Shown here one piece after another: positions 1 through 11,599 of a stretch of 64,000 nucleotides of DNA. A model generated the notes under the pieces. It did not search any database. It was not told the origin of the DNA and saw only the letters and a program-made list of their open reading frames with translations. This stretch comes from Hydrangea macrophylla. Taxonomy: Eukaryota; Streptophyta; Magnoliopsida; Cornales; Hydrangeaceae. Within the stretch, counting starts at the first letter, position 1. Each line of letters begins with the position of its first letter. The position numbers and the translations under genes are program-made. The stretch covers positions 53,133,649-53,197,648 of the forward strand of contig CM066988.1 of assembly GCA_033977485.1 (NCBI GenBank), read 5' to 3'.

Positions 1-8
1 TGCAGAAG

Positions 9-13
9 AGTCT
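9..13. repeat. Target-site duplication, left (agtct)
   Basis: The five bases before the first LTR read agtct, the same as the five bases after the second LTR (9078-9082). A 5-bp duplication is what Ty3/gypsy integrase makes. It fixes the element ends and shows that 1-13 and 9083 onward were once contiguous. Confidence 0.93.
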
Positions 14-526
14 TGTCACACCCATTCTAGAAATTTATGATTTTGAAAATGCATCATTTGAGATTTTGAAATTATTAATGTTATTAATAATTTGAGTTGA
101 GGTTGACTGTGAGTCAACGGTAAGGTGTCAGTGAGGACACGGGAACATGGCAGTTCATATTGCATGGGCATGAGTAAATGGCATTTATGTGATTTAAATG
201 GTATTTGACTTTATCTGGTATTCCTGTGAATAGTAATTATACCTGTGTAGTATAATTCTGGTATTTGGATACTTTTGTATATCATTTGAGAACTGTGGCG
301 AGAACGTGAGTGATACGTTAATTAACAGGTAGGTTGTGTAGAGATTTCACAGAATATAGTTTTCGGACGTTATTTTTGGGACCCAAACGAAACCTAGTCG
401 AAAACTTTTGGAATTTATAATTTTCACTCGTAAAGGCATAAAGTGAACGTGTGCAAAGTTTCGAGAGCTAATGAGAAGTTTTGAGAAACTTGCGGGGAGG
501 TAAACGTAATTCCCAGAAAGTTTGCC

Positions 527-534
527 TATAAATA
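527..534 (+). promoter_or_regulatory. Probable TATA box of element 1 (5' LTR)
   Basis: TATAAATA in a GCC-TATAAATAG context inside the LTR, the expected place for the retrotransposon promoter. The same motif is at 7330-7337 in the right LTR, and a TATATATA box sits in the aligned place of the related element at 11888-11895. Confidence 0.6.
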
Positions 535-1648
535 GTGGTGGATGAGATTCATTCTCATCCAAACACTTCCAAAATATCTAGAGAGAGGAGAGAGAAGGGA
601 GATTGAGCCAACGGGCTTTGCGACGCCGATCGACGACCGTTCGTCCATCAGATTTTCTCCAGATTTCAGATTTGAACTCGTGGAGGTACGATCTACGTTT
701 TGATACTACTTAGGCCGTGTTTGGCCAATTTTTGTAAAAATCTAAATTCTAGACTTTTGGGGAAAACCCAGTAAAACTTATAGGAATTGCCTCAAATTTG
801 AAATTCGACAATTAATTAGCCCCCTAGACGATCCTTCAAAGTTTGAAGAGATTCGCACGAGGTATGAATTCTAGATCTATGAAATATATGGATTTTCATG
901 TCTTGAACATCAACTTTGATATCCTTGGATCTAGGCGAAATTCATTTATTAGTTAGGCCCGTTAATTATGCACGTGAAATTATATAAAAAGCACGTATAA
1001 CTGTTTATGTGAGCACGTTATGTGTCTACTTGGGTCAAAGGGGAGTTTGGTGCAAATTCATCCGGGGTAAGCTCCTCGAACCTTGAGGATTATGATGTTG
1101 CTTGTGATGGAATTAGAATTGTGGTTGTGTCTGGATTAGAGGTGGGCCCAACCAGGACACGGTACCTGGTATGGAGGAAGGCCCAACCAGTGTACGAGAT
1201 GCGTGGGAGAGGTGGGCCTCCTACAGCATCGACCGGATGAATGCGTACCACTCACCCTAGAGACTATTTCTATGTGTTTTAGATGCTTAAACCATGAATT
1301 GTCATATAAGCATACATTTAGAATTGTGCACTCAGCATATAGCTGAGCAGTGGAGATGTACTCCATTGCAGGTAAAAAGAAAGACAAGAAGAATCGTGAG
1401 GAGTGAGGCCGAGGAACGCCAGGGAATTACAATTGTACATGTTTTTGTTTTAATCCTCACCTTGTGTAAGGATTTGTAAATTATAAAATGTTGTAATAAA
1501 ATCATGGATTAGTTTTGTAGCACTGTAATCTTGTAATTGAACGTCTGTAGTTATATTTAATAAGTTGTTATTGGTGTTGGTTGTGATTGTTTGTGGTTTT
1601 GAGAAGCCTGGATTAGTATTTTCACAACAGGGCTGCCCAGTAGGGGAG

Positions 1649-2042
1649 CAGTCGACTGGACCCTATGTCAGTGGACTGGATCCCGTGTGATTGAGACACT
1701 GAAAGTGAATAGTAAGAGAAGCAGTCGACTGGACCTTTGATCAGTCGACTGAACACTGTTGATTTTTGGCTACTGCTTCTAATAATGGTAAAACCAGTCG
1801 ACTGGGTCCCCAGATCAGTCGACTGGACCCCCTTTTGAAAATGTTAATTTTGGTTCTGCATAACACAATCGACTGGGGGAGTGAGCAGTCGACTGAACCA
1901 CTATAGATTTTAGCTACTGATCCAAATAGTAACCAGTGCAGTCGACTGGGTCCCTTGATCAGTCGACTGGACCCTTGTTGAGGAATTTCAGGTTTTGGTT
2001 TCTGCTAGGCACAGTCGACTGGACCCTAGGCACAGTCGACTG
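1649..2042. repeat. Phased array of CAGTCGACTG palindromes (5' LTR)
   Basis: Twelve sites start at 1649, 1669, 1722, 1742, 1795, 1816, 1866, 1886, 1939, 1960, 2012 and 2033. Ten are perfect CAGTCGACTG; 1669 and 1866 differ by one base. Sites come in pairs 20-21 bp apart, and pairs repeat every 71-73 bp. Sequence between sites has diverged far more than the sites. All sites contain or resemble GTCGAC. Confidence 0.95.
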
Positions 2043-2277
2043 AACCCCTGTTTTCAAAACTGAATCTTTTGAATGTGTTTTCACTTGGCCAAAACTTTTT
2101 ATAACTCAAATTTTCAATGGATTTGTCAACTCAGAGGGCGATTTCCTAAGTTTTAAAATACCCAGGGTTGTTTTAAAGTTCTTTCTGCTGCGTATTGTTA
2201 GATGATGATTGGATGAGCCTTGGTGGCGTGCCACGTGTCCTATTTCCACACGTAGTGGGATGGGTCGTGACATTTAT

Positions 2278-2289
2278 TGGTATCAGAGC
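2278..2289 (+). other. Primer binding site (initiator-Met tRNA)
   Basis: TGGTATCAGAGC lies five bases after the LTR end. It is the standard plant sequence complementary to the 3' end of initiator methionine tRNA, which primes minus-strand DNA synthesis. Confidence 0.9.
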
Positions 2290-2315
2290 GAGAACTATCG
2301 CCACACACACGACGT

Positions 2316-5300
2316 ATGAATGAAATGGCAGAAATGATGGGGAATATGGGGGAAATGATACGGAATATAGCGGTGCGACTGCCTCCCACACCCCACATTG
2401 AAGTGGAACCAATAACAGTAGTGCATGCACCCGAAACTAGAGGCATAAGATCCGTATCCGAGCAATTCACTTGAAAGAAACCAATGGAATTTCATGGGAC
2501 GCCTGATACAACATTGGCTGAACATTGGGTCATGGACATGGAACAAACTTTTAGATCTATTCCGGTGTCAGATAAGGAAAAGATTGAGAACGCAAGTGAC
2601 GTACTGCGGGGTGAAGCCCAGAACTGGTGGGTGAATGTCCTAGACCAAGGAGCACCGATTACTTGGGAGGGGTTTAAGGCAGAATTCAATCGCCGGTTCT
2701 TTCCGCAAGCCGCCTACAATGCAAAGAAGAGAGAGTTTGATAACTTGAAGCAGGGAGATATGATTGTAACCGAATATACTTCCAAGTACAACGCTTTGTT
2801 GAGATTTGGAAAGGGTTCTATGCCAGAGGAGGAAGATAGGGCAAGGAAATTCGAAGAGGGTTTATGGGAAAATATTCGTCTAAGGGTGGAAACCTATGAA
2901 CATTCGACTGTGGCAGCAGTACAACAAACGGCGCTAGTGGCCGAGAGTGGAATGGAAAGGTCGAGGCAGAATCAGCACGGTAAACGAAGCAATGAGAGTG
3001 GGGATAAGAACCAAGGCGGATCTTTCAAGAGGCGGTTTCAAAGAGGCTCTGGTTCTAGTTTCAGTGATTTCAGGAGAACGCCAAGTAACATACCATTGTG
3101 TTCACTTTGCAACCGACCACACTCAGGCCGATGTTTCATAAGCAAAACCCAAAGCAGGAACCAAGGCAGGAGTAGTACAAATTCAACACCCGACATGAGA
3201 GGCAAGTGTTATGATTGTGGAGTATTTGGGCACCAAGCCAGGGATTGCCTGAGGAAGTATCCTCAGCAAGGAGCTAGTTCTATGGCTTCTAATGGGTCGA
3301 AGCCTAGACAATCCAATGACGGGGGACAAAGGACTGAACAACGTCAAGGGAGAGCATATCAGATGAACCCAGGAGATATGACTACTTTAGAGACAGTAGT
3401 CTCAGGTATGGTGCTTGTATGTTCACACTTAGCACGCATACTTATCGACTCGGGATCTACGCATTCATTTGTATCGCATGCTTTTGTTGAACATTTGAAT
3501 GTTGAATCGGCACCGTTAGGATATGAATTGTCTATTGCCGTACCTCTTAGTAAATCGATAATGACGTCTACTATATATAAGAACTGTGAGATCAAACTAA
3601 GTGAGAAGTTGATGACTGTAGACCTTATACCAATTTTGGTGAACCATTTCGATGTAATTTTGGGAATGGATTGGTTAGCTCTTAATCAAGCTACGATAGA
3701 CTGTGAATGGAAAGAAGTTAAATTTCGATCACCGGTGCATGGGAACTTTTGTTTTCAAGGGAGCGGGGTTACACCGCCATCGTACTTGATTTCAGCTATC
3801 CGAGCGGGAAGGTTATTGAAAAAGGGATGTCAGGGATTTCTATGTTCAGTGACTGATGTCTCAGCGACCGAATCAAGAGTAGAAGACATTCCAATAGTGC
3901 GTGAATACCCAGATGTGTTTCCCGACGACCTACCAGATGTTTTTATTGAGAGAGAGGTTGAGTTCACTATTGAGATAATGCCAGACTCAAGACCTGTATC
4001 CAAGGCACCGTATAGAATGGCACCTGTGGAATTAAAAGAACTGAAAATCCAACTACAAGAACTACTTGACAAGGGTTTCATTCGACCAAGTATTTCACCA
4101 TGGGGAGCTCCAGTGTTGTTTGTAAAGAAGAAAGATGGTTCGATGCGTATGTGCGTTGACTACCGAGAGTTGAACAAGTTGACAATTAAGAACAAGTATC
4201 CACTGCCGAGAATCGATGACCTATTTGATCAACTTCATGGGGCACAAGTGTTTTCCAAGATAGATTTGAGATCGGGTTACCATTAGTTAAAAGTGAAGGC
4301 CGAAGATGTTGAGAAAACAACTTTCAGAACGCGTTATGGACACTATGAGTTCTTAGTTATGCCGTTTGGAGTTACGAATGCACCGGCAGCATTCACTGAT
4401 CTTATGAATCGAGTATTCAAGGATTATTTGGATGACTTTGTAATTGTATTCATTGACGATATCCTTATCTATTCACCGAGTGAGATAGAACATGAGAACC
4501 ACTTGAGGTTGATACTTCAGAGATTGCGAGAGAAGCAATTGTTTGGTAAATTCAAGAAATGCGAATTTTGGTTGTCTAGCATTACTTTTCTTGGTCACGT
4601 AATTGACAAGAATGGAGTATCAGTTGATCCTCACAAAGTAGAAGCTGTATCTAATTGGCAAAGGCCGACATCCGTATCTGAAATTCGAAGTTTCTTGGGA
4701 TTAGCGGGATACTACCGCCGTTTTATTGAACATTTCTCGAAGATTTCATTGCCGATGACAAAGTTAATGAGAAAGGGTGTTATTTTTTAATGGAGTCAGA
4801 AATGTGAAGACAGTTTCCAAGAGTTGAAATCACGATTGACGAGAGCACCTATTTTGACAATACCATCCGGACTCGAGGGGTTTGTGATCTATAGTGATGC
4901 GTCACATCAAGGGTTGGGATGCGTGTTGATGCAAGGTGGTAAAGTAATTGCTTATGCTTCTAGATAGTTGAAGACACATGAGATTAATTATCCGACTCAC
5001 GATCTCGAATTAGCCGCGGTAATTCATGCTTTGAAGATTTGGAGACACTACTTGTACGGGGAAAAGTGTGAGATATTTACGGATCACAAGAGTTTGAAAT
5101 ACATTTTCACCCAGCGGGACTTGAATATGAGATAGCGAAGATGGTTGGAGTTGATGAAGGATTACGATCTTTCGATTGAGTATCATCCGGGAAAGGCGAA
5201 TGTAGTAGCCGATGCGTTAAGCTGGAAGACGCTGAGGAATTTAGCCGACGAGCTAACTCAACAAAAAGAATTGGTAAAGGAGATGGAACGATTAGAATTG

Positions 5301-6774
5301 GATGTAATTCTAGAGACTAGGGGTGGTGTAATGATGGCGATTATAACACACTCAGATATTATTGATGAGATCAAGAAAGAGCAGTTTAACGATGTCTACT
5401 TATGCAAAATGAGAGACGAGATACCCTTGGGAAAACGACCTGGTTTTGTATTAGAACAAGGAACGTTGAAACTAGGAAATCGATTATGTGTACCGAATGT
5501 GAAGGACTTGAAAGAGAGAATTCTAGAAGAAGCTCATAGTACAAAATATTCAGTGCACCCGGGAAGTAATAAGATGTACAGAAACATGAGAGAAAACTTC
5601 TGGTGGAAGGGTATGAAGCGTGAAGTCGCTAAGTTTGTATCTAAATGTTCGGCATGTCAACAGATCAAAGCAGAGAGACAAGTACCCACGGGTTACTACA
5701 GCCATTGCCAGTGTCAGAATGGAAGTGGGACGAGATCATGATGGACTTTGTTTCTGGATTTCCGCGATCGCATAATAAGAATGATAAGATTTGGGTTATA
5801 GTCGACCGACTAACCAAGTCAGCTCATTTTCTACCGATTAAGACTACTAAGCCGTCCAAATTAGCGGAATTATATGTGAGAGAGATTGTAAGGCTACATG
5901 GAGTCCCAACTGTGATTGTATCAGATCGTGATAGTAGTTTTACGTCAAGGTTTTGGGGAAGTTTACAAAAAGCTATGGGTACGAAATTGAGTTTCAGTAC
6001 TGCATTTCATCCTCAGACCGATGGACAGTCAGAGCACATTATTCAGACGCTAGAGGATATGTTGAGACTTTGTGTATTAGATTTTGGGAGTGATTGGGAG
6101 AAGCATCTACCATTGATTGAATTTGCGTATAATAACGGATTTCAGTCAAGTTTTGGTATGGCACCATATGAAGCTTTGTATGGGCGTAAGTGTCGATCAC
6201 CAATTTGTTGAACTGAGGTTGGAGAAAGGAAGTTATTAGGACCTGAGTTAATACAGGTGACTACTGAGAAGGTGAAGTTGATTCAAGAGCGACTTAAGGT
6301 AGCTCAGAGCCGTTATAAGAGCTATACGGACTCGAAACGACGACCGATGAATTTTGAGGTTGGAGATTTTGTATATTATCGCCTTCGAAAGGCATTGTAC
6401 GATTTGGAAAGAGGGGAAAGCTCAATCCGAGATTCATAGGACCTTTTGAAACCCTAGAGAGGGTAGGTCCAGTAGCTTACCGATTGGCATTGTTGTCAGA
6501 ATTGGAACATGTACATAATGTATTTCATGTATCAATGTTGAGACGATGTATGACAGATGCGAATAAGATCATTGTACCTGAACCGCTACAGATCCAGAGA
6601 GACCTGACTTATGTGGAACAACCGGTCGAGATTCTTGATCGAAAGGAACAAGTTTTAAGAACTAAAACGATTCCGATGGTGAAGGTATTATGGCGTAGTC
6701 ACACTGTTGAAGAGGCTAGGTGGGAAAATGAGGAAGACATGCGGAATAAGTATCCGTACCTGTTCGACATATGA
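2316..6774 (+). pseudogene. gag-pol polyprotein of element 1, broken
   Basis: Domains in order: gag (to about 3190) with a CCHC zinc knuckle at 3207-3248; aspartic protease with D-S-G at 3447-3455; reverse transcriptase with F-I-D-D at 4449-4460; RNase H around 4890-5130; integrase with an HHCC finger (about 5530-5660) and catalytic D, D, E codons at 5744, 5924 and 6032; chromodomain-like tail at 6484-6774. Breaks seen: in-frame stops at 2472, 4284, 4788, 4965, 5133 and 6209, and frame changes near 5690-5695 and 6390-6415. The stops at 4284, 4965 and 5133 are TAG where relatives have glutamine; 2472 is TGA where an arginine codon is likely; 6209 is TGA where relatives have tryptophan. These fit C-to-T or G-to-A decay. 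The start at 2316 is the first methionine of a gag-like N-terminus; 2277 is an alternative start. Confidence 0.93.
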
Positions 6775-6804
6775 GGTATAAGTTTGGGGACAAACTTTCT
6801 TTTT

Positions 6805-6815
6805 GGAGGGGAGAG
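6805..6815 (+). other. Polypurine tract of element 1
   Basis: GGAGGGGAGAG lies one base before the right LTR, after the gag-pol stop. It is the usual plus-strand primer site. Confidence 0.85.
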
Positions 6816-6816
6816 T

Positions 6817-9077
6817 TGTCACACCCGTTCCAGAAATTTATGATTTTGAAAATGCATCATTTGAGATTTTGAAATTATTAATGTTATTAATAATTTGAGT
6901 TGAGGTTGACTGTGAGTCAACGGTAAGGTGTCAGTGAGGACACGGGAACATGGCAGTTCATATTGCATGGGCATGAGTAAATGGCATTTATGTGATTTAA
7001 ATGTTATTTGACTTTATCTGGTATTCCTGTGACTAGTAATTATACCTGTGTAGTATAATTCTGGTATTTGGATACTTTTGTATATCATTTGAGAACTGTG
7101 GCGAGAACGTGAGTGATACGTTAATTAACAGGTAGGTTGTGTAGAGATTTCACAGAATATAGTTTTCGGACGTTATTTTTGGGACCCAAACGAAACCTAG
7201 TCGAAAACTTTTGGAATTTATAATTTTCACTCGTAAAGGCATAAAGTGAACGTGTGCAAAGTTTCGAGAGCTAATGAGAAGTTTTGAGAAACTTGCGGGG
7301 AGGTAAACGTAATTCCCAGAAAGTTTGCCTATAAATAGTGGTGGATGAGATTCATTCTCATCCAAACACTTCCAAAATATCTAGAGAGAGGAGAGAGAAG
7401 GGAGATTGAGCCAACGGGCTTTGCGACGCCGATCGACGACCGTTCGTCCATCAGATTTTCTCCAGATTTCAGATTTGAACTCGTGGAGGTACGATCTACG
7501 TTTTGATACTACTTAGGCCGTGTTTGGCCAATTTTTGTAAAAATCTAAATTCTAGACTTTTGGGGAAAACCCAGTAAAACTTATAGGAATTGCCTCAAAT
7601 TTAAAATTCGACAATTAATTAGCCCCCTAGACGATCCTTCAAAGTTTGAAGAGATTCGCACGAGGTATGAATTCTAGATCTATGAAATATATGGATTTTC
7701 ATGTCTTGAACATCAACTTTGATATCCTTGGATCTAGGCGAAATTCATTTATTAGTTAGGCCCGTTAATTATGCACGTGAAATTATGTAAAAAGCACGTA
7801 TAACTGTTTATATGAGCACGTTATGTGTCTACTTGGGTCAAAGGGGAGATTGGTGCAAATTCATCCGGAGTAAGCTCCTCGAACCTTGAGGATTATGATG
7901 TTGCTTGTGATGGAATTGGAATTGTGGTTGTGTCTGGATTGGAGGTGTGCCCAACCAGGACACGGTACCTGGTATGGAGGAAGGCCCAACCAATGTACGA
8001 GATGCGTGGGAGAGGTGGGCCTCCTACGGCATCGACCGGATGAATGCGTACCACTCACCCTAGAGACTATTTCTATGTGTTTTAGATGCTTAAACCATGA
8101 ATTGTCATATAAGCATACATTTAGAATTGTGCACTCAGCATATAGCTGAGCTGTGGAGATGTACTCCATTGCAGGTAAAAAGAAAGACAAGAAGAATCGT
8201 GAGGAGTGAGGCCGAGGAACGCCGGAGAATTACAATTGTACATGTTTTTGTTTTAATCCTCACCTTGTGTAAGGATTTATAAATTATAAAATGTTGTAAT
8301 AAAATCATGGATTAGTTTTGTAGCATTGTAATCTTGTAATTGAACGTCTGTAGTTATATTTAATAAGTTGTTATTGGTGTTGGTTGTGATTGTTTGTGGT
8401 TTTGAGAAGCCTAGATTAGTATTTTCACAACAGGGCTGCCCAGCAGGGGAGCAGTCGACTGGACCCTATGTCAGTCGACTGGATCCCGTGTGATTGAGAC
8501 ACTGAAAGTGAATAGTAAGAGAAGCAGTCGACTGGACCTTTGATCAGTCGACTGAACACTGTTGATTTTTGGCTACTGCTTCTAATAATGGTAAAACCAG
8601 TCGACTGGGTCCCCAGATCAGTCGACTGGACCCCCTTTTGAAAATGTTAATTTTGGTTCTGCATAACACAGTCGACTGGGGGAGTGAGCAGTCGACTGAA
8701 CCACTATAGATTTTAGCTACTGATCCAAATAGTAACCAGTGCAGTCGACTGGGTCCCTTGATCAGTCGACTGGACCCTTGTTGAGGAATTTCAGGTTTTG
8801 GTTTCTGCTAGGCACAGTCGACTGGACCCTAGGCACAGTCGACTGAACCCCTGTTTTCAAAACTGAATCTTTTGAATGTGTTTTCACTTGGCCAAAACTT
8901 TTTATAACTCAAATTTTCAATAGATTTGTCAACTCAGAGGGCGATGTTTCCTAAGTTTTAAAATACCCAGGGTTGTTTTAAAGTTCTTTCCGCTGCGAAT
9001 TGTTAGATGATGATTGGATGAACCTTGGTGGCGTGCCACGTGTCCTATTTCCAGGCGTAGTGGGATGGGCTGTGACA
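6817..9077 (+). repeat. 3' LTR of element 1
   Basis: Copy of 14-2272 with the same ends. In this copy all twelve CAGTCGACTG palindromes (8452-8845) are perfect and the spacing from first to last (384 bp) is the same as in the left LTR. TATA box at 7330-7337. Confidence 0.95.
8452..8845. repeat. Phased array of CAGTCGACTG palindromes (3' LTR)
   Basis: Twelve of twelve sites are perfect palindromes here, including the two that are mutated in the left LTR. Pairing and period match the left array. Confidence 0.95.
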
Positions 9078-9082
9078 AGTCT
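9078..9082. repeat. Target-site duplication, right (agtct)
   Basis: Same five bases as 9-13. Confidence 0.93.
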
Positions 9083-11580
9083 TGAAGGATAGCTTGAAGA
9101 TACTTGAAGGTCTCCATCAAATAAAGAAAATTTGAGGTTTTCTTGGAGGTAATACTCTAAGTCTTATTAGTTTTAAACTAAATTCAATCATAATTCATAG
9201 AATTTTTAGGATCTTTTACACAATTTTCAAAAAGTCTCTTCCTACCTCATTTCATCACACACCACTTGAATTGTGATTGAATTCCTTTGTATTTGTTGAT
9301 TTGGATCTAGATAGTTTTTGGGTTTAAAATAAAATAAGTTTTTTTCAAAATAGAATTCAATTTGGATCATCAATTGGGTTTTAACTTCATCTCTTTTGTT
9401 CATGCTCTTCTCTTGGGATTCATGAGATCTTCAATATCTCACTTGAATCTCTTGAATTTGATCCTCCAATTTACTATAAATCTATGATTTATACGAGAAT
9501 TGGAGTTGATTTTGATCATATCCTTATACAATTGGTGGGTCTAAAACCTATACTCATGATTTGGATCCATCAATTTGGAGGTTTAATGAAGTTCTTCACA
9601 TTTCATTGAAATCTATGGAGGTTGAATCCTCAAGGATCGATCATTAATTTGGCAGAGGAATCAAAGGAAATAAGTTATGAATCCTCAAGGACCATTAATT
9701 TGGAAGAGGAATTTGATTTAAGATCTAGTGGAAATTATGATTTTTCTATTAGATTCAAGTATTTTAAGTTCATTCATGAGATTGAGTAAGACCTAAGAAC
9801 CCATTTCTAGATTCGTTTATGAGATCTATGATGGAGTTCCTAAGTTCCTCCAAGGCTAAATCCATGAATCTTTGTAATAAGTGAGTATTATCTTGTTGCT
9901 TACAACCATACTTGGTCCATATTCTCCATACAATTATAAATCAAGTTTGGTTTGAATCATGGACATTTATTCATCTGTGGTGCAGTGATTTCAATGACAA
10001 TCTGTGAAAGAGTTTGAATTAAATCATGATCCATTGGAAGTGAATGAGACCAATTGGAATTTGTTCCTAACTCATAGATGTACCGCTGTGATTTTTGTTT
10101 TGATAAGAATTCATAGTTAACATGATTTGGTCATGGGTTTTGCAACCTGGTCACTCTCTGTCCAAAATTTCAAAACAGTAAATCAATTTGAATTGAATAG
10201 ATCAGAGCCTTAAACATGCATTTTGAGCTTCAAATAATTTTTTCCATGAAGTTAAATGTGTTAATAAGATCCTCTAAAAAGATTGAAGTAATTCAGATTT
10301 GTTTATTATTTTTAGAAAATCATACAAAATCTCTGAATAGAGAGTTGATAAATTCTGAGTTGTGTCTGGTTATGGTCCAATCCCCAGAGATTGGACCGTT
10401 CGATCTTTGATTTTCTTTTTGTGTTAGAAGCTAGACTCACCGAGGCCCCTTTTTGTCCAAAAATTATCAAGATCAAACCATGGGAACTATGCTTTTCCTA
10501 TTTCTGACAGTCTGGTCTGCTCTCTGTAATTCATGAAATTCTGTGATAGATTTGATAAACTTTGTAAATAATGATCCAAATTGAATTTTCTATGATCTAA
10601 GACTTAAACTATGTTTTGAACAAAGTTAATTAAGTTTAAATTCATGGGCTAAATTATCCAAATCAATGAATGATTCTTAGCTTATTCATATTCATGCATT
10701 CATTGTCATTTCATATGCATTGATTCTTATAATTAGGACATTGTTTTGTATTAAGATAAGCTATATTGGTTGAGCATATTCATGGATTCCTTTCAATCAT
10801 GTTGAGATTGTACCATCTTTATATGGATATTACATTGGCTCCTAATTGAGACTTATATATCTATAGAGGTGTTGTGATTTCAACCAATTAGATGGAATTC
10901 ATGATTTTGGTCAATTGTCTCCATGTTTGTTAGATTCAAGCTAGGAATTTGGCATGCTATTTAGGATTTGATGTCATATTTTGTTCAAAGCATGTGGACT
11001 AATCTTTGTTTTGTAGCGCTATCGAGGTATGATTTTCTGACTTTCCACTAGTTTATTTTATTTCTTAATTTTTATTGATTTTTCGACTGCATGCGCGACA
11101 CCTTAGATTAGGGTTTGCCTTATGTGTATATATGTATTAGAGATCCTTTTTAGGTTTTCTATTTATTTATATGCATTGTACGTTTAAAATTCGTGACTGG
11201 ATCCCGGGTAAGTTTCTTTGCTCCTTATTGCATGTCATATTGTTTGTTACTTGAACTATGTGGTTTTGTATGCCATTTTATCGTTAACAATCTTACACCC
11301 CTTTAAAAGTGCTTTTGAAATGTATACTTATATCTATGTGTTAGTTGAGAGCATGATTAGATTAATTAATTCGATTAAAAGGATATCAAGTAGAGGCCTA
11401 TTACGAGATATGAGAGGGGGTGTTTTAGTCTGCAAGGCTCCTTCCCCTCTCACTCCATAATCCCCGGACCTAGAAATCTCTGGTTTCCAAAAGATCAGTT
11501 TGCTTTTAAAATGGTTTTTAATTCTCCTTTAAAAATTAAGTGGCGACTCATATTTGAATTTGAAAAGTTAAAAAATATGG
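9083..11580 (+). mobile_element. Probable Tat/Ogre-like gypsy LTR remnant
   Basis: AT-rich, no believable ORF. Near its right end is a stretch with CCCCGGACCTAG and then AAATTAAG followed by TGGCGACTC at 11541-11549. TGGCGACTC is the arginine-tRNA type primer site typical of Tat/Ogre gypsy elements, so the sequence before it may be their long LTR and leader. No second LTR is visible and the left end was cut by element 1 (bases 1-8 belong to it). It could instead be unrelated non-coding DNA. Confidence 0.45.
11541..11549 (+). other. Possible Tat/Ogre-type primer binding site
   Basis: TGGCGACTC follows an A/T-rich end, as in Tat and Ogre elements. Only nine bases match. Confidence 0.4.
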
Positions 11581-11599
11581 TTAGCCTACGATATCCACA

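Larger units (their letters stand above)
14..2272 (+). repeat. 5' LTR of element 1
   Basis: Starts TGTCACACCC and ends GGGTCGTGACA. It holds a TATA box near 527, a pyrimidine-poor leader, and the phased palindrome array at 1649-2042. Compared with the right LTR it has a 2-bp indel near 2143 and about 30 substitutions. Short ORFs in it are not convincing genes. Confidence 0.95.
14..9077 (+). mobile_element. Complete Ty3/gypsy LTR retrotransposon (element 1)
   Basis: A full-length element with two LTRs starting TGTCAC and ending GTGACA, an initiator-Met tRNA primer site just inside the left LTR, one gag-pol region in the order gag, protease, RT, RNase H, integrase, chromodomain-like tail, and a purine tract before the right LTR. 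That order, with a C-terminal chromodomain-like region, fits the chromovirus branch, probably Tekay/Del (inference). The LTRs are 2259 and 2261 bp and differ at roughly 30 places by eye, mostly transitions, so it is the youngest of the large elements here. It cannot make its own proteins because of stops and frameshifts, but its ends are intact. Confidence 0.95.

Noticed and set aside
347..562. Minus-strand ORF repeated identically at 7150-7365
   Set aside because: Lies in both LTRs over the TATA region; duplicated only because the LTRs are duplicated, no homology recognised.
1649..2042. CRISPR-like array of short palindromes with regular spacers
   Set aside because: Eukaryotic LTR context, repeats only 10 bp, spacers diverged copies rather than unique captured sequence, and no cas genes.
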